The notes beneath the pieces are model-generated. The model was given only the letters and a program-made list of their open reading frames with translations, searched no databases and had not been told where the DNA came from. Below are positions 5,591-13,473 of a DNA stretch of 44,384 nucleotides, one piece after another. Each line of letters starts with the position of its first letter. Positions within the stretch are counted from its first letter, which is position 1. Source of the DNA: a virus; the IMG/VR virus record IMGVR_UViG_3300047557_000594, positions 1 through 44,384 of that record. One strand, written 5' to 3'. The translations under genes and the position numbers were made by a program.

Positions 5591-5625
5591 GATAAAGTTA
5601 GCTTATCTTAACTGAAAATTGTTAA
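5591..5625. promoter_or_regulatory. Conserved divergent regulatory region
   Basis: Between the leftward phosphoesterase and the rightward VRR-NUC gene lie two adjacent inverted repeats: GATAA-N7-TTATC (5591-5607) and TTAAC-N8-GTTAA (5608-5625). They recur at 41646-41680 with one changed base although the adjoining phosphoesterase N-termini are unrelated in sequence. This fits operators controlling divergent promoters. I cannot assign clear -35/-10 boxes. The VRR-NUC ATG lacks a good ribosome site. Confidence 0.55.
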
Positions 5626-5631
5626 TAATCA

Positions 5632-5925
5632 ATGCCATACGCCCGTAAGATTGATGTAAATCAAACAAAAATAGTAGAAACCCTTAGAAAAGCTGGGGCT
5701 GATGTATATATTTTGTCAATGGTAGGTAGGGGAATCCCTGATTTAATGGTGTGCTACAACGGTGAAACTATCTTAATGGAAGTCAAGCGTGATGCAAAAG
5801 CCAAGTTCACCAAAGACCAACTTAAGTTCATCGCAAACTGGAAGGGTGGGCCACTAAGCCGTGTTGATTCACCTGAAGCTGCGCTACGAGCGATTGGATT
5901 AGTCCGTGTTGCTGACCAATCTTAA
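5632..5925 (+). CDS. VRR-NUC domain nuclease
   Basis: A 97-residue stand-alone VRR-NUC protein. The signature GIPDLMV (34-40) gives the catalytic Asp and MEVKRD (49-54) the Glu-x-Lys; KFTKDQLKFI follows. Such small PD-(D/E)XK enzymes resolve or cut branched DNA, so a role in phage recombination or maturation is likely. The second copy (41687-41980) differs at only three residues. The next gene begins within its last codons (20-bp overlap). Confidence 0.85.
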   Translation: MPYARKIDVNQTKIVETLRKAGADVYILSMVGRGIPDLMVCYNGETILMEVKRDAKAKFTKDQLKFIANWKGGPLSRVDSPEAALRAIGLVRVADQS

Positions 5926-6586
5926 AGTCACCGAATACAACCAAGACTACTATGACGAGCATAAAGATGCTGGTCTTGATTATCTTGGGCATGGCTATTG
6001 GCAAGAGGAATACGCCAAAATGGTTACAGAAGCCTGTAAAACGCCCCGTGACGGGTTTGTCGTAGATGCTGGGTGTGCGTGTGGCTCAATCCTAAAAGGT
6101 TTTCATAAGCTCAATATGCGGGTTTTAGGGGTAGATTTAAATGAATCCATGATTGGGTTAGGTCGTACCCATTTTGGGTATTACGCCAATGAGCTTGTTT
6201 GTGGCTCAATCGCTGACACCCCCGCATTGACTGAAAGCGTTGATTTGGTGCATACCGCCCAAGTCCTTGAGCATATCCCGCAAGACCAAATGGATGCCAT
6301 TTTGCATGAATTTTCAAGAATTTTAAAGAAAAACGGTAGAGTTTTCATATGTTTAGACGCAGTCAAGGATGGCGAAACTAAAGAAATGTATATGGGTGAC
6401 CCGACCCATGTAAATATTCAGCCGATTGAATATTGGTACAGATTGTTTGCCAAGCACGGGTTTATGTTTGATGTCGAAGCGTATAACAAATTTGTTAGGT
6501 CTAAATACAAGCCGACAGCCGACAAAGACGAGAACTTTTTTAATGCTTACCCTTATTGGAGTGTGTGGATTTTGCAAAAAACCTAA
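5906..6586 (+). CDS. Class I SAM-dependent methyltransferase
   Basis: A 226-residue protein with GTG start overlapping the VRR-NUC gene; the same GTG is kept in the second copy (41961-42641). Motif I is FVVDAGCACG (51-60), followed by the acidic VLGVDLNESM and the LVHTAQVLEHIP post-motif typical of Methyltransf_11/25-like enzymes. It lacks the (D/N)PPY motif of N6-adenine or N4-cytosine DNA methylases, so a small-molecule, sugar or protein target is more likely. Substrate unknown. Confidence 0.82.
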   Translation: MLLTNLKVTEYNQDYYDEHKDAGLDYLGHGYWQEEYAKMVTEACKTPRDGFVVDAGCACGSILKGFHKLNMRVLGVDLNESMIGLGRTHFGYYANELVCGSIADTPALTESVDLVHTAQVLEHIPQDQMDAILHEFSRILKKNGRVFICLDAVKDGETKEMYMGDPTHVNIQPIEYWYRLFAKHGFMFDVEAYNKFVRSKYKPTADKDENFFNAYPYWSVWILQKT

Positions 6587-6614
6587 TATAATTGGGTAAC
6601 TACAGGAGTTTTCT

Positions 6615-6971
6615 ATGGAAAATTGCGCTTTATTCCTAGCCACATTGCTACATTCTGCGACTAATGCGCATTTTTTCCATTTCACGACTGATTCGTATGC
6701 CAAACATAAGGCTTTGGCTAAATATTACGATGGCATTGTAGGCTTGGTTGATACTTTAGCGGAATCTTACATGGGTAAATACGGAAAGCTGACTAGCTTC
6801 CCAAGCGTTTACCACCAACCCAAAGACCCAATTAAATACATGGAATCGCTACAAAATTTTGTGGCTGATGCCCGTCAAGATTTGCCGCAAGATTCTGAAC
6901 TACAGAACATCATTGATGAGATTGCTGACCTTATCAATTCCACCACATACAAGCTCAAGTTCTTGAAATAA
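6615..6971 (+). CDS. Dps/ferritin-like helical protein (DUF5856-like)
   Basis: A 118-residue all-helical protein with a ribosome site AGGAG. LLHSATNAHFFHF...SYAKHKAL follows the Dps pattern of two ferroxidase helices, and LVDTLAESYMGKYG matches the D-x-x-AE-x-x-G region of Dps. It is shorter than a typical Dps and lacks the fifth helix. It may bind iron or DNA, or protect against oxidative damage. I recall phage homologues as DUF5856, unverified. The second copy (42669-43025) is nearly the same. Confidence 0.65.
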   Translation: MENCALFLATLLHSATNAHFFHFTTDSYAKHKALAKYYDGIVGLVDTLAESYMGKYGKLTSFPSVYHQPKDPIKYMESLQNFVADARQDLPQDSELQNIIDEIADLINSTTYKLKFLK

Positions 6972-6982
6972 AAGGATAAATT

Positions 6983-7168
6983 ATGCCACTCGTCAAATCA
7001 GGTAGCAAAGAAGCCGTAGGCAAAAACATTAAAAAAGAGATGGAAGCTGGCAAGCCTAAGAAACAAGCCGTGGCTATCGCATTGGCAACTGAGCGTAAAT
7101 ACGCTAAAGGCAACCGCAAAGCCAAACTTGAGGATGCTTACGCTAAATACATTGAAGAAAAAGCATGA
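6983..7168 (+). CDS. Small basic phage protein (DUF6496-like)
   Basis: A 61-residue lysine-rich protein; VKSGSKEAVGKNIKKEMEAG is a block common in small phage proteins I recall as DUF6496. It lies in a run of tiny basic genes between the early module and the terminase. Charge suggests nucleic-acid contact. Nearly identical in the second copy (43276-43461). Function unknown. Confidence 0.7.
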   Translation: MPLVKSGSKEAVGKNIKKEMEAGKPKKQAVAIALATERKYAKGNRKAKLEDAYAKYIEEKA

Positions 7169-7467
7169 GTAGGCGTGACCAAATCCGTGCTGCAATGGAT
7201 AAGCACGATAAGCCAATCGCCAAGACCACGAAAGGCAAAGGTCGGAATTACTTATCGACAAAAGAAGGTGCTGGCATGACGGCTAAAGGTCGTGAAGCAT
7301 ATAACCGTAAGAACAACGCTAATTTAAAAGCCCCCGCCCCAAACCCAAAGACTGAAGCTGACAAAGGTCGTAAGGCTAGTTTCTGTGCAAGGATGGGTGG
7401 GGTTGTCGCTAAAAGCAAAAACGCTGAACGAGCAAAAGCAAGCATGAGGAGATGGAACTGTGGCTAA
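7165..7467 (+). CDS. Basic phage protein (DUF6321-like)
   Basis: A 100-residue protein starting in the ATGA overlap. GAGMTAKGREAYNRKNNANLKAP-type sequence followed by RKASFCARMGGV and a WNCG end match phage proteins I remember as DUF6321. It is missing in the second copy, where a different gene (43037-43276) precedes the cluster, so it is optional. Function unknown. Confidence 0.7.
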   Translation: MSRRDQIRAAMDKHDKPIAKTTKGKGRNYLSTKEGAGMTAKGREAYNRKNNANLKAPAPNPKTEADKGRKASFCARMGGVVAKSKNAERAKASMRRWNCG

Positions 7468-7645
7468 AGAAGGTTTGTACCATAATATTCACCAAAAAAG
7501 GGCTAGGATTAAGGCTGGTTCAGGCGAGCGCATGAAGAAAGCTGGCGAAGAAGGCCGCCCAAGCGCACAAGACTTCAAAGATGCTGCTAAGACTGCTAAG
7601 AAACCCCGCAGACAAATGATTGCTGACGCTATGAAGGATATGTAA
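7460..7645 (+). CDS. Small basic conserved protein with GTG start
   Basis: A 61-residue protein, GTG start inside the end of the previous gene (8-bp overlap). LYHNIHQKRARIKAGSGERM and AKTAKKPRRQMIADAMKDM are conserved in the second copy (43458-43640), which uses ATG. This small family is common next to phage packaging genes. Function unknown. Confidence 0.7.
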   Translation: MAKEGLYHNIHQKRARIKAGSGERMKKAGEEGRPSAQDFKDAAKTAKKPRRQMIADAMKDM

Positions 7646-7797
7646 TGAAAACCAAATCTCAATCCGAACCCCAAAAGCTTGATTACTCCATGAAAGCTGG
7701 TAAACCAAGTAAGTTACAAGCTAATCAAGATAAGCGTGAGAAGCGTAAAGCTGCATTGTTATCGCACTTTAATAAATTTGCTAAGGACATGGCATAA
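7645..7797 (+). CDS. 50-residue basic protein
   Basis: A frame of 50 residues starting in the TAATG overlap with the preceding gene. The C-terminal half (NQDKREKRKAALLSHFNKFAKDMA) is conserved in 43643-43789 while the N-terminal half is not alignable. The last 34 bp are identical in DNA between copies, so that stretch may also carry a DNA-level signal (see 7764-7851). Confidence 0.6.
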   Translation: MKTKSQSEPQKLDYSMKAGKPSKLQANQDKREKRKAALLSHFNKFAKDMA

Positions 7798-7851
7798 ACT
7801 AAGTTTTAGTATTAGAATTTACCCTAACTAAATCAATCACTTGAGGTAGTA
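7764..7851 (+). promoter_or_regulatory. 88-bp invariant block before terS, possible packaging site
   Basis: These 88 bp, covering the end of the preceding gene and the whole intergenic space, are identical to 43756-43843, while both adjacent proteins differ. They contain ATTAGAATTTACCCTAAC (7811-7828), which matches in inverse orientation 14 of 18 positions of the early operator palindrome, but without the -10 box 21 bp away. Position directly before the small terminase gene is where cos/pac sites often lie. A late promoter or operator is the alternative. Confidence 0.5.
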
Positions 7852-8171
7852 TGGAATCTAAAGTAGAAACATCTAGAAAAGGCGGTAAGCCCAAAGGCTC
7901 GCCTAAAACTGGGGGCAGACAAGCAGGTACACCTAATAAAGCCACAGGCATAGCTAGGTTGGCTTTTGCTACTTTTGTTGATAACAACGCAGACAAGCTA
8001 CAAACTTGGCTTGATGAAATAGCCGCCAATGAAAAGCTTGGCCCTAAAGCCGCATTTGATTGCTTAATGCAAGTTGCTGAGTTTCATGTGCCTAAGCTGG
8101 CTAGAACAGAGCATATTGGTAGCGAAGAACAGCCTGTCAAAGTAATCCACGAACACAAGTTTTTAGATTGA
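7851..8171 (+). CDS. terS: Terminase small subunit (probable)
   Basis: A 106-residue protein directly before the large terminase. The N-terminus is basic and glycine-rich (GGKPKGSPKTGGRQAGTPNKAT), then helices ARLAFATFVDNNADKLQTWLDEIA and GPKAAFDCLMQVAEFHVPKLAR, as in small subunits that recognise the packaging site. TerL begins at a TTG overlapping its stop. The second copy (43844-44152) is similar. Called from context and features. Confidence 0.75.
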   Translation: MESKVETSRKGGKPKGSPKTGGRQAGTPNKATGIARLAFATFVDNNADKLQTWLDEIAANEKLGPKAAFDCLMQVAEFHVPKLARTEHIGSEEQPVKVIHEHKFLD

Positions 8172-9520
8172 AAGAGCTTGTTAAAAGGTACGAATACCCG
8201 TACAAGGCTAGGGATGTATTTACCGACTTTCACAAGCGTAAGCAACGCTGGGCTGTATTGGTTTGCCATAGACGAGCGGGGAAAACGGTGGCAACGATAT
8301 GCGATACGATTCGCAGGGCAGTTACCGAAAACAAGCCTGATGCCCGTTACGCTTACATTGCACCCTATTATTCCCAAGCTAAAAACATCGCATGGGATTA
8401 CCTTTTAAGGTTTGCTGAACCTGCTATTGTCAAAGCTAATCAATCTGAACTATGGGTTGAGTTAGTAAATGGGGCAAAAATAAGGCTATTTGGCGCAGAC
8501 AATCCTGACGCACTTAGGGGTTTATACTTAGATGGAGTCACTTTAGACGAATACGCTGATATGAAACCCCGACTTTGGGGAGAGATTATTCGCCCATTGC
8601 TGACAGACAGACAAGGTTGGGCTACTTTTATCGGTACGCCAAAAGGCCACAATACCTTTTACGACATATACCAGTACGCCACGCTAAATCAAGACGAATG
8701 GTATAGCAAGGTGCTACGAGCTAGCCAAAGTAAGCTAATTGCCCAGTCAGAACTGGATGATGCCTTGAAGTCTATGTCGATTGACCAGTATCAGCAGGAG
8801 TTCGAGTGTTCGTTTGAAGCTGCCATACTGGGTGCTATATACGGCACAGAGATGCGCTTACTGACCGATGCTGGGCGCATCACCAAAGTGGAGTGCGACA
8901 CTATGTTCCCAGTCCATACCGCATGGGATTTGGGCTACAACGATGCCACGGCTATTTGGTGGTTTCAGGTGGTGCATGGCGAGATTCGGGTATTGGATTA
9001 CCACGAAGCGCACGGTCAACCGATTGTGTATTACGCCAACCAAATTAAAGAACGACCCTACGAATATGGCACACATTGGCTACCGCATGATGCTCGTGCA
9101 AAAACACTAGCAAGCGGCGGAAGGTCAATAATTGAACAATTAATAGATAAATTGCCCCTAAAAAGCGGAAATTTGTTTAAAATTGTTCCAAATCTGTCAC
9201 TTCAAGACGGCATACAGGCAACACGCATGGCACTAGCAAGAACTTGGTTTGATGCCATGAAATGCCAAGAAGGGATAGAGTGTTTGCGTCAGTATCAAAG
9301 GGAGTACGATGAGGATAAGAAAGTATTTAGGGATAAACCCCGCCATGATTGGACTTCACATGGTGCGGATGCTTTCAGGATGCTTTCTATTGCTTGGCAG
9401 GATGAATCGGAAATTGCAAGACAAAACGCACCGATTCGTGGAATTACTGTTGGGCAAAACGAAACGACCTTAGAGGAAATGTGGCGCAGCACACCAACAA
9501 CTAAATATCAAAGGTATTAG
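8168..9520 (+). CDS. terL: Terminase large subunit
   Basis: A 450-residue packaging motor and nuclease. The ATPase domain has Walker A CHRRAGKT (33-40), Walker B GVTLDEYAD (123-131) and the coupling motif IGTPKGHN (about 149-156); the RNase H-like nuclease starts at AWDLGYNDATAIWW and ends near HGADAFRM. It cuts DNA from the concatemer and pumps it into the prohead through the portal. TTG start coupled to terS; the second copy starts with ATG (44140). Length is normal for the group. Confidence 0.95.
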   Translation: MKELVKRYEYPYKARDVFTDFHKRKQRWAVLVCHRRAGKTVATICDTIRRAVTENKPDARYAYIAPYYSQAKNIAWDYLLRFAEPAIVKANQSELWVELVNGAKIRLFGADNPDALRGLYLDGVTLDEYADMKPRLWGEIIRPLLTDRQGWATFIGTPKGHNTFYDIYQYATLNQDEWYSKVLRASQSKLIAQSELDDALKSMSIDQYQQEFECSFEAAILGAIYGTEMRLLTDAGRITKVECDTMFPVHTAWDLGYNDATAIWWFQVVHGEIRVLDYHEAHGQPIVYYANQIKERPYEYGTHWLPHDARAKTLASGGRSIIEQLIDKLPLKSGNLFKIVPNLSLQDGIQATRMALARTWFDAMKCQEGIECLRQYQREYDEDKKVFRDKPRHDWTSHGADAFRMLSIAWQDESEIARQNAPIRGITVGQNETTLEEMWRSTPTTKYQRY

Positions 9521-9522
9521 GT

Positions 9523-11811
9523 ATGAACGATACGCTAAACAAGACTTACGAAGATTGGTACAACACCATTGCCCAGTATGACAAAGCATTTCGGGAATGG
9601 GAAGCTAGAGTACCCCGTATTATTAAGCGTTACCGTGACGACAGCCGTACCCGTAACAACCCTAATGCCCGTTTTAATATCCTTTGGTCAAATGTTCAGG
9701 TTATTAAGCCTGCTATTTTTGCAAGACTTCCACGCCCCGATGTAAGCCGTAGATTCCGTGACAACGACCCGATTGGGCGTGTAGCGTCAATGATGCTTGA
9801 ACGGGCGTTGGAATATGAGATTGAACACTATTCTGACTACCGCTCCGCTATGGATAACGCGGTGCTTGACCGCTTATTGGGTGGGCGTGGCACGGCATGG
9901 GTACGCTATGAGCCACATATTGTTGCAGAGCAAAACGACCTAAACACAGGCGTAGCTGGTCAAGATGTAGGCAACGGAATACAGATTACAGAGGATGCCG
10001 ATGAAGCCGAAACGCAAGACGCTGAACTATTGGAATCGGAAGAACGCATTGAGTATGAGTGCGCCCCTGTTGATTATGTGCATTGGCGTGACTTTGGTCA
10101 TACTGTTGCTCGTACTTGGGAAGAAGTAACTGCCGTATGGCGTAAAGTCTATATGAGCCGCCAAGCCCTAATTGACCGTTTTGGCGAGGAAGTTGGTAGC
10201 CGTATTCCGCTAGACACTAAGCCTGAGAACGACAAGTGGGCTACAAAGCAGATGACTGCCGAGCATTACCAAGCGTGTATCTTTGAGATTTGGGATAAAG
10301 AGCAAGGCAAGGTATTTTGGGTTAGCAAGTCGATGGGTGAAATCCTTGACGAAAAGAATGACCCGCTACAGCTTGAGGGATTCTTCCCATGCCCCAAACC
10401 ATTGTTTGCTACGCTAACCACAGACAGCTTAGAGCCAGTACCTGATTTTGTTTTGTACCAAGACCAAGCCAAACAACTCGATACTTTGGCTGACCGCATT
10501 GACGGCTTAGTAAACGCCTTGCGTGTGCGTGGTGTGTATGACGCTTCTGAAGGTGCATTAGCCCGCCTGTTTTCTGAAGGTGAAAACAATACCTTGATTC
10601 CAGTCAAGAATTGGCAAGCATTTGCCGAAAAGCAAGGTATGCGTGGTGCGATTGACCTTGTTGACCTAGCCCCGTTTGCCCAAGCCTTACAGATGGCTTA
10701 TCAAGCAATGGAGCAAGTCAAGGGCCAAATCTACGAGATTATGGGCATTGCCGACATTCAGCGTGGTCAAACCGACCCCAATGAAACGCTTGGCGCACAG
10801 ATTATTAAGTCTAATAATGCTGCGGGTAGGCTTAAATACCTACAACACGCAGTCGTTGACTTTGCTACCGAACTCTTAAAGATTAAGGCGCAGATTATCT
10901 GCAAGCACTTTACTGAAGATACGATTGTCAAGATTAGTGGTGCAATGCAACTAAGCCCACAAGACCAACAGTTAGTGCCACAAGCCTTGATGTTGCTCAA
11001 GGATGAACCCGCTAAGAACTTCCGTATTGAGGTTACTAGCGATTCCATGATTTACCAAGACGAGCAACAAGAAAAGGCTGACCGTGTGGAGTTCTTGACC
11101 GCAGTTAGCCAGTTTATGAACAATGCGTTGCCAATCGCTACCAACGCACCTGAATTAACTCCGTTGCTCATGGAAATGCTTAAGTTTGGTGTGACCGCAT
11201 TTAAGGCTGGAAAAGGTATGGAAGGGCTTATTGATGAAACTGCCGACCAATTTAGAAATCAAGCTAAAGCGATGGAAGGCCAGCCTAAAGAACCACCACC
11301 TGAAGTGCAAAAGATTCAGGCTCAAACCCAAGCAAAGATGCAAGAGCTACAGATGGCTGCCCAACTCGAACAGCAGAAGATGGTTGCCGAGATGGAATTG
11401 GAAAAGGCTAAACAGGAGTATCAGGCACAAGAGAATCAGCTTAAATTCCAACTGGAAGAACAGCGTAACGCTCAAGACCGTGAGATGGAAATGAAGTTGG
11501 CTCAGATGAAGATGATGACTGAGCGCAACACCCAACTCCTATTGGCTTACATTAACAACGGGGCTAAGATTGAAACCGCCCGTATTTCGGCTGGTGTAGA
11601 TAGTGGCGAGGGAATTGCCGAAATGTATGACATGGATGAGGACATGGTGAAAGCCCAAGAACATCCATTAGCCCCTATCGCTAACGCTATTGCCCAAGGC
11701 AACGCAGAAATGACTGCGACTTTAGGTGCTTTGATTGATAAACTTAACCAACCCAAACAAGTTCTCCGTGATGAGAACGGCAAAATCATAGGAGTAACAA
11801 ATGCCCAGTAA
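9523..11811 (+). CDS. Portal protein, P22 gp1-like
   Basis: A 762-residue protein right after terL. The N-terminal wing/stem part (FREWEARVPRIIKRYRDDSR, LWSNVQVIKPAIFARLPRPDV) and the ERALEYEIEHYSDYRSAMDNAVLDRLLGGRG helix are typical of podovirus portals. A long Gln/Glu-rich coiled coil at about 590-670 would form the barrel. It forms the dodecameric ring for DNA entry and exit. The clear large size places it with P22-type rather than siphovirus portals. Confidence 0.88.
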   Translation: MNDTLNKTYEDWYNTIAQYDKAFREWEARVPRIIKRYRDDSRTRNNPNARFNILWSNVQVIKPAIFARLPRPDVSRRFRDNDPIGRVASMMLERALEYEIEHYSDYRSAMDNAVLDRLLGGRGTAWVRYEPHIVAEQNDLNTGVAGQDVGNGIQITEDADEAETQDAELLESEERIEYECAPVDYVHWRDFGHTVARTWEEVTAVWRKVYMSRQALIDRFGEEVGSRIPLDTKPENDKWATKQMTAEHYQACIFEIWDKEQGKVFWVSKSMGEILDEKNDPLQLEGFFPCPKPLFATLTTDSLEPVPDFVLYQDQAKQLDTLADRIDGLVNALRVRGVYDASEGALARLFSEGENNTLIPVKNWQAFAEKQGMRGAIDLVDLAPFAQALQMAYQAMEQVKGQIYEIMGIADIQRGQTDPNETLGAQIIKSNNAAGRLKYLQHAVVDFATELLKIKAQIICKHFTEDTIVKISGAMQLSPQDQQLVPQALMLLKDEPAKNFRIEVTSDSMIYQDEQQEKADRVEFLTAVSQFMNNALPIATNAPELTPLLMEMLKFGVTAFKAGKGMEGLIDETADQFRNQAKAMEGQPKEPPPEVQKIQAQTQAKMQELQMAAQLEQQKMVAEMELEKAKQEYQAQENQLKFQLEEQRNAQDREMEMKLAQMKMMTERNTQLLLAYINNGAKIETARISAGVDSGEGIAEMYDMDEDMVKAQEHPLAPIANAIAQGNAEMTATLGALIDKLNQPKQVLRDENGKIIGVTNAQ

Positions 11812-12205
11812 TCTTAAATATTCCAACGGTACTCGTAACGCCCAACAGGTTGGTTTAATTACCTACGCTGGGTCAGGTGCGCTTATTAACATCTATGCTG
11901 GTAGCCAACCCGCTAACGCCAATACCGCTATTTCAGGGCAAACCTTGCTAGTAACCCTTACGGTATCAGGTTCATTTGGTACAGACAGCAACGGAACGAT
12001 TACTTTATCGACTGTGACTAATGGTGTGGCAGTAGCGACTGGAACGGCAGCTTTCTTCCGTATCACCCAATCGAACGGCACAACCGTAGTGATGGATGGC
12101 TCGGTAGCTACAAGCGATGCCGACTTGGTGCTAAACAATACAAGTATTGCTACAGGTCAGGTTGTCAGTATCTCCGCAGGCACGATTATCAGAGCAAACC
12201 AGTAA
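11801..12205 (+). CDS. Putative virion beta-sandwich protein
   Basis: A 134-residue Thr/Ser/Gly-rich protein overlapping the portal end by 11 bp. Short alternating hydrophobic strands (TLLVTLTVSGSFGT, NGTITLSTVTNGVAVATG) suggest an all-beta fold. Position between portal and fibre genes supports a structural role such as head decoration or connector part. No family recognised. Confidence 0.6.
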   Translation: MPSNLKYSNGTRNAQQVGLITYAGSGALINIYAGSQPANANTAISGQTLLVTLTVSGSFGTDSNGTITLSTVTNGVAVATGTAAFFRITQSNGTTVVMDGSVATSDADLVLNNTSIATGQVVSISAGTIIRANQ

Positions 12206-12214
12206 GGATAAATT

Positions 12215-13462
12215 ATGGCTTTAGTCCTCAAGGATAGGGTCAAAGAAACTACGACCACGACTGGCACAGGCTCGTTTAGCCTTGCGGGGGCAGTTACGGG
12301 CTATGATTCGTTTGGTCAAATTGGTAACGGCAACACCACTTATTACGCTATTTACTTAGACGGTGGGTCAGAATGGGAAGTTGGTATTGGTACTTACACC
12401 GCACCCTCAACCTTATCTCGTGACACCATCTTAGCGTCTAGTAACTCAGGCAATATCGTTACATTCTCTGCTGGGCAAAAGACCATTTGGTGTGATTACC
12501 CCGCAGGTAAGGCTGTATATACCGATGCAAGTGGCTCAATATCTGAGCCTATTGTCAATATTTCAGGCTTATCGGGGGCTATTTCCACGGTTGATACCAT
12601 TGCGTTTGACACCACTTATGCCACAACTTTGACGGCTGGGCAGATTGGATGGAACGGTAACGACACGCTTGGATTGGGGATGATTGGCGGCAATGTAATC
12701 CAACACATTGGTGAGGATACATTCTTTTATGTTAAAGCCAGTTCTGCTATTACCAAAGGTCAGTTATGTATGTTTACTGGTGCAGTCGGGTCAAGTGGCG
12801 TACTAACTGCCGCCCCCGCTACTGCCATTCCTTACGCTGAAGCCATTATTGGTGTGGCTGCCGAAAACATCGCTTTAAACGGCTTTGGATTGGTGCAAAA
12901 CACAGGAACATTAAAAGGGGTAGATACTTCTGCTTTTTTAGATGGGGATATTCTTTATTACAATTCTGCCGTAACAGGTGGGTTTACAAAGACTTTCCCT
13001 ACTAGTGGCCCAATCGTTATCGCTGCCGCAGTCGCTAAAGCTGGTTCTGGCGGTTCAGGCATCCTTACTATTCGTATTTCATTTCAAACAAGGGTAACTG
13101 CTGGCACAGGAATGTCAGTTACTCAAGGCAATGATGTCGTTACGGTAACGAACTCTGCTCCCGACCAAACGGTATCTTTAACGGCTGGCACGGCAATAAC
13201 GATTACAGGCACATACCCCAACTTTACAATTGCTAACGCTGGCGTAACCGCCTTAACTGGCACAGCCAACGAAATTGATGTATCGGCAAGCACAGGCTCG
13301 ATTACTTTAAGCCTACCCGCCACCATCAATGCAAACATTACGGGTAATGCCGCAACGGTAACAAATGGGGTATATACAACAGGCAGTTATGCAAATCCAT
13401 CGTGGATAACTAGCCTAGATGGAAGTAAAATAACAGGTAATCTTGACGGTGGCTCATTCTAA
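12215..13462 (+). CDS. Tail fibre/spike-like protein
   Basis: A 415-residue protein. The start MALVLKDRVKETTTTTGTGS and the following SEWEVGIGTYTAPSTLSRDTI are a virion-attachment type N-terminus shared by many phage fibres. The rest is low-complexity Gly/Thr/Asn beta-strand sequence with NANITGNAATVTNG-type repeats seen in fibre shafts. It ends without a chaperone domain. Probably part of the receptor-binding apparatus with the next gene. Confidence 0.7.
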   Translation: MALVLKDRVKETTTTTGTGSFSLAGAVTGYDSFGQIGNGNTTYYAIYLDGGSEWEVGIGTYTAPSTLSRDTILASSNSGNIVTFSAGQKTIWCDYPAGKAVYTDASGSISEPIVNISGLSGAISTVDTIAFDTTYATTLTAGQIGWNGNDTLGLGMIGGNVIQHIGEDTFFYVKASSAITKGQLCMFTGAVGSSGVLTAAPATAIPYAEAIIGVAAENIALNGFGLVQNTGTLKGVDTSAFLDGDILYYNSAVTGGFTKTFPTSGPIVIAAAVAKAGSGGSGILTIRISFQTRVTAGTGMSVTQGNDVVTVTNSAPDQTVSLTAGTAITITGTYPNFTIANAGVTALTGTANEIDVSASTGSITLSLPATINANITGNAATVTNGVYTTGSYANPSWITSLDGSKITGNLDGGSF

Positions 13463-13473
13463 AGGAAGCAAGT

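Noticed and set aside
5906-6586. DNA adenine/cytosine methylase
   Set aside because: It lacks the (D/N)PPY or PCQ motifs; only the general SAM fold is supported.
10767-11048. Long antisense frames inside portal, scaffold and fibre genes
   Set aside because: They mirror the codon pattern of well-supported sense genes and have no start context or recognisable motif.
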